From the NCBI GenBank assembly GCA_016784705.1, contig JADHUD010000048.1:1-12438 (forward strand): a DNA stretch of 12,438 bases. The letters are read 5' to 3'. How positions within the stretch are numbered: the first letter of the stretch is position 1; each line of letters opens with the position of its first letter. The DNA comes from Spirochaetia bacterium (GTDB taxonomy: Bacteria; Spirochaetota; Spirochaetia; JABMQR01). Below, piece by piece: positions 1-6,441 of the stretch. The position numbers and the translations under genes are program-made. The notes under the pieces were generated by a model, which did not search any database, was not told the DNA's origin, and worked only from the letters and a program-made list of their open reading frames with translations.

Positions 1-236
1 CTTGCGGTTCATCCTTGTCAAGGTCTTACTTTCGTAAAACGCTCCCTACCTTCGCGTCTCCACGCTCCACTAGGTTGTTAAACTTCAGGACCTTTATACT
101 TCTTCTTTTCAATCAGTTTCCTGATCGTTCCTTCCCTTCCCTAATTATCTCTGTCAAAGAACTGTTGTCCAGATGCCGTTAAGCGCTGGACTGCGTATCA
201 ATAAGTTGTTTTTAACAACCCCTCATCTCAACGCGC
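1..236 (-). other. Untranslated leader of a probable rRNA operon (rRNA genes off the left edge)
   Basis: No convincing reading frame is present here. Reading leftwards, the stretch follows a near-consensus promoter (243-272) and carries a boxA-like site (151-163). It also has small hairpins: GTTGTT/AACAAC at 205-219 and GTCCAG/CTGGAC at 167-191. This order (strong promoter, GC-rich discriminator, boxA, structured spacer) is that of a bacterial rrn leader. The mature 16S start is not visible, so the rRNA gene would begin beyond position 1. A 16S-23S spacer or another stable-RNA operon is the alternative. Confidence 0.6.
151..163 (-). promoter_or_regulatory. boxA-like antitermination site
   Basis: On the minus strand this reads AGTTCTTTGACAG. 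It matches the core of the rRNA boxA consensus (TGCTCTTTAACAA) in the CTTTGACA segment. boxA is bound by NusB/NusE and allows Rho-resistant transcription of rRNA operons. It lies about 75 nt after the predicted start of transcription, a normal place for an rrn leader. Confidence 0.6.
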
Positions 237-242
237 TTGATT

Positions 243-272
243 GTTATACCAATAAACACTCTTATGTGTCAA
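243..272 (-). promoter_or_regulatory. Strong sigma70-type promoter, probably rrn P1
   Basis: Read leftwards, the -35 box is TTGACA (267-272) and the -10 box is TATAAC (243-248), with an 18-nt spacer. The initial transcribed region around 236 is GC-rich (AAGCGCG), as in stringently controlled rRNA promoters. The DNA upstream of the -35 (about 296-320) is nearly pure A/T and could act as an UP element. A small palindrome AACAGG-TTTTT-CCTGTT (279-295) sits directly upstream of the -35 and could bind a regulator. Confidence 0.7.
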
Positions 273-331
273 CAAGCAAACAGGTTTTTCCTGTTAAATA
301 TATATTATAATCTTAATCAATCCGTAGAGGT

Positions 332-359
332 AATTTCAAAATGATTTTATTTTGAAATT
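332..359. repeat. AT-rich perfect inverted repeat, possible weak terminator
   Basis: AATTTCAAAAT (332-342) and ATTTTGAAATT (349-359) are perfect 11-bp arms around the 6-nt spacer GATTTT. The repeat lies between the end of the leftward HAD gene and the rrn-like promoter. A stem this poor in G/C would be a weak terminator, so it may instead be a protein-binding site. The rest of 273-468 shows nothing coding. Confidence 0.5.
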
Positions 360-468
360 TCGACGATTTGGTCAAATATCAATTGAAATGAAAAACAGCA
401 TATAATACACCTTGTGATCCAGTACCCTGTACAACTTAAAACCGAATAAAAGATATTTGTGTATGGAT

Positions 469-1275
469 TTACCGGCTGGAAAGTATTGCTGCAACTATTT
501 CAGAGAACCCTTCACCATAATTCCTACTGGAACTGTAAACAGGCATAACCGGCATATTCAGAGCCGGTGACAAAACATTTGCTACACCGAAGCTCATTGG
601 GAAAAATTCAAATAATGGAGAATCATTCGGTGCATCTCCGCAATATGCAGCTTTCAATTTCATTTCATCCTCATTCAAATTATAGACAGCATGTAACATA
701 TGCTTAACCATATCCAGCTTATCATACGTACCAAACCAGCAATTTACATGAATTGAGCTTACCCCGAAAGAAGCACCCTCTTCACTGCAAATCCTCGTAA
801 TCAGCTCAATACCATGCTGATCCAAAAAGGGAGGTTCTTCATGATGATCAAAAGCAATATCATAAATTCTGGAAAACTGATCTACCGAAAGCTTACTATC
901 AGGAACTTCCGTTAAAACGCGTTTAATAAGACGGCCGGCTTTTTCTCTATAACTATCCCTGCAGATTGACAAGTGATCAATCCTTTTCCGGACTCCGTTT
1001 TCACGATACCAAGCCAGAGCACCACTTTCAGTTATTACTGCATCTATCGGCCACTGCCTGAAATAAACATCAGCCCATCCGGCAGACCCACCCGTTACCG
1101 GAATAATTACCATACCCTGTTCATGCAGATCCCAAAGGCTTTTCAGCGCCGACGGAAGAAGCCTGCCCTTGGTTGTTATGGTATCATCCACATCAGTCAG
1201 TAAAAATTTTATCTCGGAAGTGTCAACAGAATTCAACTCAGAAAGAGGTTTTGGGATTCTTATATGCTTTGTCAT
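469..1275 (-). CDS. HAD-superfamily phosphatase, subclass IIB
   Basis: This is a 268-residue predicted cytosolic phosphohydrolase. The HAD motifs are complete: motif I has the nucleophile Asp28 and the general acid/base Asp30 (LLTDVDDT), motif II is Thr61 in PVTGGS, the motif III lysine is probably Lys185, and motif IV is GDAPND with Asp214 and Asp218 for Mg2+. The cap lies between motifs II and III, which is the C2/IIB layout shared by sucrose-, trehalose- and mannosylglycerate-phosphate phosphatases and Cof-type enzymes. The substrate cannot be read from the sequence. It starts at ATG 1275, 15 nt after the stop of the phosphatidyltransferase gene, with only a weak ribosome site, so it is probably translated from the same message. 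The pairing with a phospholipid synthase raises the possibility of a phosphatidylglycerophosphate or inositol-phosphate substrate, but that is inference. Confidence 0.85.
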   Translation of the reverse strand: MTKHIRIPKPLSELNSVDTSEIKFLLTDVDDTITTKGRLLPSALKSLWDLHEQGMVIIPVTGGSAGWADVYFRQWPIDAVITESGALAWYRENGVRKRIDHLSICRDSYREKAGRLIKRVLTEVPDSKLSVDQFSRIYDIAFDHHEEPPFLDQHGIELITRICSEEGASFGVSSIHVNCWFGTYDKLDMVKHMLHAVYNLNEDEMKLKAAYCGDAPNDSPLFEFFPMSFGVANVLSPALNMPVMPVYSSSRNYGEGFSEIVAAILSSR

Positions 1276-1290
1276 TTGATATCTGCCTGT

Positions 1291-1887
1291 CTATGTAAAC
1301 ACACCGCTGCGAATCACCGGCCGTAAATATGTAATAAAAGATATAACTGATGCTGCTGCAGTGATAATAAAGAGAACTGTCAGAACAGTTTGATATACTG
1401 GCAGCCACTCCGCATCCGGGAGGCTCCGCAGCAGGAAGGCTAAAATTATTCCAGCAAAACCAGAAACAGCATAGAGAACTGCCTTTGTTTTACCCCAAAT
1501 ATTTGCAGCCATGACAACACCTTTTCCCATCATAATCATCCTGAGAAATATTATGGATAATTCCCGGTAGAGGATAATAATAAATACCCATATCGGCATA
1601 ATGCCTGAATAGGTAAGACAGAAAAAATAGGTAATCCTGCTAATCACATCTGCAAACGGGTCTAAAACTTTTCCTAAATCTGTAATTAACTGCATACGCC
1701 GGGCGATGATACCGTCCAGTAAATCAGACATCTCTATTGCTATACAGAGGATTATAAGTGTCCAGGCCGAAAAAGTGATCAGAACTTCCTGATTCTCCAG
1801 ATTGATCCAATCGGGAAGAAAAAAGGCTATAAAAAATAACGGCGCCATAACAAGGCGCGAAACAGTAAGCTTGTTAGGTAAATTCAC
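1291..1887 (-). CDS. CDP-alcohol phosphatidyltransferase (PgsA-like)
   Basis: This is a 198-residue integral membrane enzyme that transfers a phosphatidyl group from CDP-diacylglycerol to an alcohol. The family signature D-x2-D-G-x2-A-R-x8-G-x3-D-x3-D is perfect: Asp55, Asp58, Gly59, Ala62, Arg63, Gly72, Asp76, Asp80. These residues bind CDP and two metal ions. Several hydrophobic segments surround it, and the N-terminus (NLPNKLTVSR) is typical of phosphatidylglycerophosphate synthase. The length is near that of PgsA (about 180-200 residues). The start is GTG 1887, preceded by GGAG with a 6-nt gap. The acceptor is most likely glycerol-3-phosphate. Because the neighbouring operon handles inositol-like compounds, an inositol-phosphate acceptor is a weaker alternative. 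It lies upstream of, and is probably cotranscribed with, the HAD phosphatase. Confidence 0.88.
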   Translation of the reverse strand: MNLPNKLTVSRLVMAPLFFIAFFLPDWINLENQEVLITFSAWTLIILCIAIEMSDLLDGIIARRMQLITDLGKVLDPFADVISRITYFFCLTYSGIMPIWVFIIILYRELSIIFLRMIMMGKGVVMAANIWGKTKAVLYAVSGFAGIILAFLLRSLPDAEWLPVYQTVLTVLFIITAAASVISFITYLRPVIRSGVFT

Positions 1888-1979
1888 ATACTACTCCATC
1901 TTTTCAGTTTGCAGAAAAATTATCATGCAATTCCTGAAATAGTAGTATATCTTTTTTTGATCACCGGGAAAAGGTGTTA

Positions 1980-2024
1980 AATAACCAATACTTACCAATA
2001 CTTAGCAAGGTGAAGCTGGTTATT
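1980..2024 (-). repeat. Inverted repeat with internal tandem 10-mer after the dehydrogenase gene
   Basis: AATAACCA (1980-1987) and TGGTTATT (2017-2024) are perfect 8-bp arms. Within the loop, and overlapping one arm, the 10-mer CCAATACTTA occurs twice in tandem (1985-1994 and 1995-2004). It begins 4 nt past the dehydrogenase stop on the minus strand. It may be a transcript end structure, but no clean U-tract follows. The rest of 1888-2028 shows no gene and no promoter I would trust for the pgsA-like gene. Confidence 0.5.
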
Positions 2025-2028
2025 ATCA

Positions 2029-3087
2029 TTAATCAAAATCGAGCATAACCTTAAGAGCTGTTGCCTTCTCATGAACTGCAACATCCATCGCCTTCTGAAG
2101 CTGAGAGAAATTATAGTGATGTGAGTTCAGTGCCGAAAAATCAAAATTATTATAGATACGATCCATGAAACGAATAGTGCGTTGGCCAAAATCCTTTGTC
2201 CCGCCGCTCCCGGAAATTCCAAGTGTCCGCCAAATAGTTTTTCCAATCTCAACGGAAACCTTGCGGCCGACAGAGTGGCCGATCAACCGTACCCTTCCAC
2301 TATGAGCAGCAATATCAAACAGAGAAGCTATTGCACTATCATTTCCTGAAGCTTCAACACACACATCTCCACCATGACCATTAGTTATATCCATAACCTG
2401 CTCAATAATATTACCAGCACCTGGATCGATAACAATTTCAGCTCCATACTGCAAAGCAGTATCACGACGCATCTTTAACGGATCAATTACAATCGTCTTT
2501 GCACCGGATGTTGCTGCTACCATTGCTGCAGAGAGACCAACCGGGCCGGCACCAAGAATAATCGCTATATCACTGGCATCAATGGAACCACCGTTTCCCC
2601 ATATTCCGAAATATCCGATAGAGAAGGTTTCGACCCATGCTCCATCGGCATATGTCCAGTGATCAGGAATTTTATGAACGTACTGCTCCTCAACGACCAT
2701 ATACTCACCCATTCCTCCTGGTGAGTCAGATCTGAATCCTATTTCACGAAAATTCAAGCAGGCAGAAGGCATTCTGCCGTCTTTACAATTGGCACATACA
2801 CCGCAGCCCATTACACAATCTCCGGTAACTTTATCGCCTGCTTTGAGTGTGCTTCGAATACCGGATCCCACTTCAACTATCTGCCCGCCCCATTCATGTC
2901 CAGGAGTATAAGGACCCAAATCATATCGGCCCTCTCCTGATACTCCTTCATAACACTCAACATCGGATCCGCAAATTCCACAGGCTCCAGTTTTGATTAA
3001 AACCTGATTTGCTGCCAATTCTGGGACTTCAACTTCTTCTACCCGAAGATCCTTTGGCCCATACATAAAAGCTACTTTTGCTCTCAT
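2029..3087 (-). CDS. Zinc-dependent medium-chain alcohol/polyol dehydrogenase (candidate keto-inositol dehydrogenase)
   Basis: This is a 352-residue MDR-family dehydrogenase, cytosolic and probably NAD-linked. Visible features (numbered from the start used here) are the catalytic zinc residues Cys39 (CGICGSD), His64-Glu65 (GHE) and Glu153. The structural zinc site has four cysteines (Cys95, 98, 101, 110). The Rossmann motif is GAGPVG (179-184), with Asp202 at the end of the next strand, which favours NAD over NADP. The closest classes are sorbitol and threonine dehydrogenases. An upstream ATG at 3108 overlaps the previous stop, but ATG 3087 is preferred: AGGAGG lies 12 nt ahead of it and no ribosome site precedes 3108. 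It is the third gene of the operon with iolN- and iolO-like genes, where the Thermotoga pathway needs scyllo-inosose 3-dehydrogenase (IolM). It looks like a generic MDR rather than clearly IolM, so the substrate is inferred. Confidence 0.85.
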   Translation of the reverse strand: MRAKVAFMYGPKDLRVEEVEVPELAANQVLIKTGACGICGSDVECYEGVSGEGRYDLGPYTPGHEWGGQIVEVGSGIRSTLKAGDKVTGDCVMGCGVCANCKDGRMPSACLNFREIGFRSDSPGGMGEYMVVEEQYVHKIPDHWTYADGAWVETFSIGYFGIWGNGGSIDASDIAIILGAGPVGLSAAMVAATSGAKTIVIDPLKMRRDTALQYGAEIVIDPGAGNIIEQVMDITNGHGGDVCVEASGNDSAIASLFDIAAHSGRVRLIGHSVGRKVSVEIGKTIWRTLGISGSGGTKDFGQRTIRFMDRIYNNFDFSALNSHHYNFSQLQKAMDVAVHEKATALKVMLDFD

Positions 3088-3104
3088 TTTTTTATCATTC
3101 CTCC

Positions 3105-3944
3105 TCATCTGAATGCCACAACTTCTTCTTCCAGCTCCTCTTCCAACACTCTCAAATACCGCAATCCCTGAGCTGCTGCCAGTGCAGGCTCGGGATCAGG
3201 TCTGTGTTCACCTGAAAGAAATCCCTTATAATCAATTCTGTGCAGTACTTTTAAAATTGAACGGAAATCAATATGTCCACAGCCGGGATAAAGACGATTG
3301 GAATCAGCATAGTGGAAATGAAACATCCTATCTCCCGCAATCCTGATGCTCTCCTCTATTGAAGGTTCTTCAATATTCATGTGAAATGTGTCAAGCAGCA
3401 TTCCCAGATTTTCACCACCGATTTCATCTATAAACTTCAGCCCGCTGCGAACAGAGTTCAATAATGAGGTTTCATAGCGATTTATAGGCTCAAAAGCAAT
3501 ACACACATCCTGTAACGCTGCTTTTTTGCAGCAGTAACTGAAAGCCTCATGCAGCCACTGATCAGCATCAATCAATGTTACCCCAGGCTTAACTACCCCC
3601 CTGAGCAATCCGATTATAATCAATGCTCCGGTTCTGGCAGCAAAATCGATATGAGAAAGGACCCTCTCTATCGCTTTTTCCCGAATTTTCGAATCCGGAT
3701 CAGTAAACGACAGCCCCTCTTCTCCCCAAGCTTGTCCGGTTCCAATAGCCGGGACCTGCATCCCGGCTATTTCAAGAATTGAATAAATCTCATCCTGATC
3801 AATTATATTTGGATCACGGATAGCCAGCTCTATACCGTCAAATCCCATTTCAGCAATCTTTTGTACATTCTGCCTGAAATCGCCTTTAAACGGAACTGCC
3901 TCAAACTGAGCAGGATTGGTTGAAAGACACATCGAATACTTCAT
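3105..3944 (-). CDS. iolO: TIM-barrel sugar epimerase, probable 5-keto-L-gluconate epimerase (IolO-like)
   Basis: This is a 279-residue single-domain (beta/alpha)8 protein of the xylose-isomerase-like/AP-endonuclease 2 superfamily. The four metal ligands of ketose 3-epimerases are in place: Glu152 (AFEPINRYE), Asp185 (LLDTFHMN), His211 (HFHYADSN) and Glu246 (SGEHRPD). His188 and Arg217, which contact substrate in D-psicose/D-tagatose 3-epimerases, are also present. The N-terminal half (FKGDFRQN, IELAIRDP, AIGTGQAW, GALIIIGLLRG) strongly recalls Thermotoga maritima TM0416, described as IolO, which epimerises 5-keto-L-gluconate to D-tagaturonate. That comparison is from memory. ATG 3944 follows the upstream stop by 3 nt, with AAAGGA 6 nt ahead of it and overlapping that stop, so the two genes are translationally coupled. 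Other keto-sugar epimerase activities are possible. Confidence 0.85.
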   Translation of the reverse strand: MKYSMCLSTNPAQFEAVPFKGDFRQNVQKIAEMGFDGIELAIRDPNIIDQDEIYSILEIAGMQVPAIGTGQAWGEEGLSFTDPDSKIREKAIERVLSHIDFAARTGALIIIGLLRGVVKPGVTLIDADQWLHEAFSYCCKKAALQDVCIAFEPINRYETSLLNSVRSGLKFIDEIGGENLGMLLDTFHMNIEEPSIEESIRIAGDRMFHFHYADSNRLYPGCGHIDFRSILKVLHRIDYKGFLSGEHRPDPEPALAAAQGLRYLRVLEEELEEEVVAFR

Positions 3945-3947
3945 GGA

Positions 3948-5060
3948 TTATCCTTTATGAAAAGGACCGACATGCGGGAGTTCATAAACCGATTTCCAGC
4001 CCTCGCTCCAGGGTTCCTGCAGGAAAGGAGCCAGCTCTTTGGGATCACGTAAGGTAATCTTATCCGGCAGTTTACCTGAAGGAAAGGCTTCTAAAATATC
4101 TTCTACACAGATTGTTAAATATTTTAAAATTGCAGCGATTGGTCGTTTTGCTTTTTCAGCAGTAGCCAGGCTCGGTTTCCCCACAACCCCTTCAGGTGTA
4201 GCAAATCGTTCAATTGCAATATGTCCTTCACCTTCTGACCAGCGATGCGGCCGACGGTATGGATCTACAGAGAGATCAAAATGCCCATCCGGCAGAAAAC
4301 TCTCTCCTTCAGCATCACGGACATACTCCATGTTTATCATATCTTTGAACATAAGCAATCCAACTGAGGTTTCAGATTCATCAGCATGGATAAAATTTGT
4401 TTCAAGACTGTTTTCACGATCAGTCGTCATAAAAAATTCACGAACAGCACGGTGCCAATCGACCACCTGAACGATTGCCGGCAGTTGAAATCTTTTCATA
4501 AATTCTTGAATTGCATCGACAAGAGTCCAGAGATGCCCGTGATTATTCACCAAAATCATCTTCCGGTAACCGTCATTCCATAGTCCAAGCATTGTGTATA
4601 TAAGATTTTCCCTCACAACTTCCGGTGGAATAATTATGGTTCCCGGCATACCCATATGATGGTATGGATGTCCACCGTAATTTGTCGGAGTAAAAGCGAG
4701 ATTAACTTCATAACCTTTTTCAGCTGTATACCGGCGGACACCTTCTATAATCTGGGTTACCATAAAAGTATCAAGACCAAGATTTGCATGGTCTCCATGA
4801 TTTTCAGTGCATCCAATGGGAATTAGTACAATATCATTTTTTCTTCTTTTCTCTATAGCTTCTTTACGCGGAGTATTTTGTATATAGGTCCCTGGTTTGC
4901 CAAGCTCTGATTCAGAGGGGATACCGTATTCTTCAAGCACTTTTTCAATGTCACTCATGGGTGCATCAAAAAGTTCTTTTTTCATTCTACCAACAGCAGT
5001 ATCTTCAAATATTATTTCCGGATAGTCTGTGGTGAGCCATTTTTTGTCTTTTGGTTTCAT
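3948..5060 (-). CDS. iolN: Creatininase-family hydrolase, probable 3-dehydro-scyllo-inosose hydrolase (IolN-like)
   Basis: This is a 370-residue predicted cytosolic metallohydrolase. The creatininase-family signatures are visible: IPIGCTENHGDHANLGLDT (79-98) with metal ligands Glu86, His88 and Asp97; HMGMPGT (135-141); VNNHG (171-175); and HADESETS (225-232), where Glu230 is the likely further ligand. The length exceeds that of classical creatininase (about 260), because of an N-terminal extension of some 75 residues and a longer C-terminus. It heads an operon with an IolO-like epimerase and a dehydrogenase, the combination of the Thermotoga inositol pathway, in which IolN opens the ring of 3-dehydro-scyllo-inosose to give 5-keto-L-gluconate. 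The start at ATG 5060 has AGGAG about 8 nt ahead. The frame stays open to 5180, but that would put the promoter and operator inside the gene. The family call is firm and the substrate is inferred from context. Confidence 0.82.
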   Translation of the reverse strand: MKPKDKKWLTTDYPEIIFEDTAVGRMKKELFDAPMSDIEKVLEEYGIPSESELGKPGTYIQNTPRKEAIEKRRKNDIVLIPIGCTENHGDHANLGLDTFMVTQIIEGVRRYTAEKGYEVNLAFTPTNYGGHPYHHMGMPGTIIIPPEVVRENLIYTMLGLWNDGYRKMILVNNHGHLWTLVDAIQEFMKRFQLPAIVQVVDWHRAVREFFMTTDRENSLETNFIHADESETSVGLLMFKDMINMEYVRDAEGESFLPDGHFDLSVDPYRRPHRWSEGEGHIAIERFATPEGVVGKPSLATAEKAKRPIAAILKYLTICVEDILEAFPSGKLPDKITLRDPKELAPFLQEPWSEGWKSVYELPHVGPFHKG

Positions 5061-5096
5061 ATTTTTCTCCTTGTAATTTGCTAGGTAGTCGTTTAC

Positions 5097-5125
5097 TATT
5101 ACCATCATATGGTCTGATGGTAATA
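5097..5125. promoter_or_regulatory. Operator-like perfect palindrome in the iolN leader
   Basis: TATTACCATCA (5097-5107) and TGATGGTAATA (5115-5125) are perfect 11-bp arms around TATGGTC. The middle also contains ACCAT-CAT-ATGGT, so half-sites overlap. It spans about +4 to +32 of the predicted iolN transcript, where a bound repressor would block initiation. The divergent GntR/FCD gene is the obvious candidate binder, because that family binds palindromes next to its own gene. Confidence 0.75.
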
Positions 5126-5134
5126 CATAAGAGC

Positions 5135-5162
5135 ATAATATCATAAACTTTTCAGATGTCAA
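5135..5162 (-). promoter_or_regulatory. Promoter of the iolN-iolO-dehydrogenase operon
   Basis: Read leftwards, the -35 box is a perfect TTGACA (5157-5162) and the -10 box is TATTAT (5135-5140), with a 16-nt spacer. The predicted start is the A near 5128, giving a leader of about 68 nt with the palindrome 5097-5125 immediately downstream. A promoter this close to consensus with an operator over the start fits a gene set kept off by a repressor and induced by substrate. Confidence 0.8.
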
Positions 5163-5182
5163 GGGTTGGTTAAATAACATCT

Positions 5183-5215
5183 CCTGTTTTCTACCCGGGT
5201 AATGTACAAAACAGG
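5183..5215. promoter_or_regulatory. Second palindrome between the divergent promoters
   Basis: CCTGTTTT (5183-5190) and AAAACAGG (5208-5215) are perfect 8-bp arms with a 17-nt spacer that contains the 8-bp palindrome ACCCGGGT (5193-5200). It lies upstream of both -35 boxes. It could be an activator or auxiliary operator site. No binding protein can be assigned from the sequence. Confidence 0.45.
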
Positions 5216-5243
5216 TTACAAGAGAATGATTAGGGAAGTATAA

Positions 5244-5272
5244 TTGCTAACTCGACAGGTTTTCGTTATACT
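5244..5272 (+). promoter_or_regulatory. Promoter of the GntR-family regulator gene
   Basis: The -35 box is TTGCTA (5244-5249) and the -10 box is TATACT (5267-5272), with a 17-nt spacer. Transcription would begin near 5279, leaving a leader of only about 13 nt that carries AAAGGA just before ATG 5292. This placement argues against the upstream TTG at 5244 as the start codon. Confidence 0.6.
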
Positions 5273-5291
5273 ATCCGACAAAGGAATCTAT

Positions 5292-6020
5292 ATGGATTAT
5301 GTAAAACCAGTAAAACAAAAAACCGTAGTTTTTCAGATCATGGAACAATTGAAAGAGATGATTGCTACCGAACGCCTTAAGCCAGGGGAAAAGATGCCGA
5401 ATGAGTATGAACTGGCTGAATTATTCGGAGTTGGACGTTCAACTATCCGTGAAGCTTTGAAAATATTCCAATATCTGGGTGTTGTTGAACTTCGTAATCC
5501 AAAAGGAACTTTTATCTGTGAAAGTTCACATATTTCTTCTGAATCACTCACCTGGTCTATGCTGCTGGGAAAGAAAGATTTTACAGACCTTGTTGAATTA
5601 AGGATGGTATTGGAGCATCAGGGACTCTGGTACCTTATGTCTTATCACAGAGAAAATAAACAATTCATGCAGGAAACAATAGAAAATTTGCGGAATGCGG
5701 TTGAAGAGATGAAATCGGCAATTACAAACAAAGACCTTCAACGAAGAATAAATGCTGATTACACCTTTCACAAACATATTATTGAAGTATGCCATAATCA
5801 CATCTTCAATAATCTTTATGGCACAATGAAATCTTTCATGTATGAAGAGATCAGCACTTCACAAACAGGATTGGAAAACACCAGCACCATCGTTGCAAAT
5901 CACAATACATTAATCAACTCTATTCTGAAAGGAGATTATTATCAGACAACAGAGCTGTTCCGTTTGCATATTAAGGATATAGATCACCTGTTAACATTAC
6001 ATGCAGAGGTGCAGGTGTAA
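5292..6020 (+). CDS. GntR-family transcriptional regulator, FCD (FadR/LldR-type) subfamily
   Basis: This is a 242-residue DNA-binding regulator. The N-terminal winged helix-turn-helix (about residues 10-75) has the usual features: LKPGEKMPNEYELAELFGVG, then RSTIREALK and the wing LRNPKGTF. The C-terminal all-helical FCD domain (about 95-235) keeps the metal/ligand residues Asp156, His160, His204 and His226, so it should sense a small carboxylate or sugar acid through a bound metal. It is transcribed divergently from the iolN-like operon, and a perfect palindrome lies in that operon's initial transcribed region, so it is probably the local repressor. The inducer is perhaps 5-keto-L-gluconate, tagaturonate or another pathway acid (inference). 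The start ATG 5292 has AAAGGA at a suitable distance. Confidence 0.9.
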   Translation: MDYVKPVKQKTVVFQIMEQLKEMIATERLKPGEKMPNEYELAELFGVGRSTIREALKIFQYLGVVELRNPKGTFICESSHISSESLTWSMLLGKKDFTDLVELRMVLEHQGLWYLMSYHRENKQFMQETIENLRNAVEEMKSAITNKDLQRRINADYTFHKHIIEVCHNHIFNNLYGTMKSFMYEEISTSQTGLENTSTIVANHNTLINSILKGDYYQTTELFRLHIKDIDHLLTLHAEVQV

Positions 6021-6044
6021 GGTAAGCGCTGCCGTAAAACATGC

Positions 6045-6332
6045 TCATCTCGCAATATCGGAAATGACAGTTGATAAAATATCGTTTTTTGACTCTCGGG
6101 AAAAGGTATATAGGAGCCGATATCCATCATCTCTTCTCTTATTCAACAAAGTTCGAAATTTTTCTGTCATCTCTCTTCTGGTATGAAAATGGTACTGCTT
6201 TTTACGGCCTTTTGTAAGATTCGGTCCCCAGACAGCAGTAAATTCATACCCGCCTAACAGCATCTGCTGCTGGTCATGAATAGAATAGTAGTAGGTTATA
6301 TTGCTACTCTCTTTATATAATGTGACAGTCAT
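6045..6332 (-). CDS. Small WGR-like domain protein
   Basis: This is a 95-residue protein from ATG 6332. The body resembles a WGR domain: TLYKESSN, then YYSIHDQQ, a strand GGYEFTAVWGPNLTKGRKKQYHF, then a helix REMTEKFRTLLNKRRDDGYRLLYTF ending in the typical K/R-x-GY turn. Here WGP replaces WGR. WGR domains occur as nucleic-acid-binding modules in PARPs and as small stand-alone bacterial proteins, which I associate with spirochaetes. It is convergent with the regulator gene (24-nt gap) and has only a weak, purine-rich ribosome site (GAGAG directly before ATG). The frame stays open to 6464, but that extension looks unlike the rest and is probably not translated. The function is unknown. Confidence 0.55.
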   Translation of the reverse strand: MTVTLYKESSNITYYYSIHDQQQMLLGGYEFTAVWGPNLTKGRKKQYHFHTRREMTEKFRTLLNKRRDDGYRLLYTFSRESKNDILSTVISDIAR

Positions 6333-6441
6333 CTCTCTACTATGGGAGCATAAGAAGAAAAACACAACTGGATAGCATAAAATACCAGTGATTGAATGCT
6401 TTTTTACTTGGTTATTGGGGTACAAAGGTTTACCCAACATA

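Noticed and set aside
332..405. A second rrn promoter (TTGACC with an A/T-rich -10)
   Set aside because: No acceptable -10 hexamer occurs at 16-18 nt spacing, and the region is dominated by the AT-rich inverted repeat.
469..1275. Specific assignment as trehalose- or sucrose-phosphate phosphatase
   Set aside because: The HAD-IIB motifs are clear, but nothing in the cap or neighbourhood fixes the substrate.
4039..4583. Rightward frames of 143 and 65 codons inside the creatininase-like gene
   Set aside because: They are antisense to a strongly supported gene and have no start signals or recognisable domains.
5061..5180. N-terminal extension of the creatininase-family gene to 5180
   Set aside because: It would cover the promoter -10 box and the operator. 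ATG 5060 has a good AGGAG, and the extra residues have no family resemblance.
5244..5291. TTG start of the regulator at 5244
   Set aside because: The TTG lies in a good -35 box, and ATG 5292 begins right where GntR proteins usually start, with AAAGGA ahead of it.
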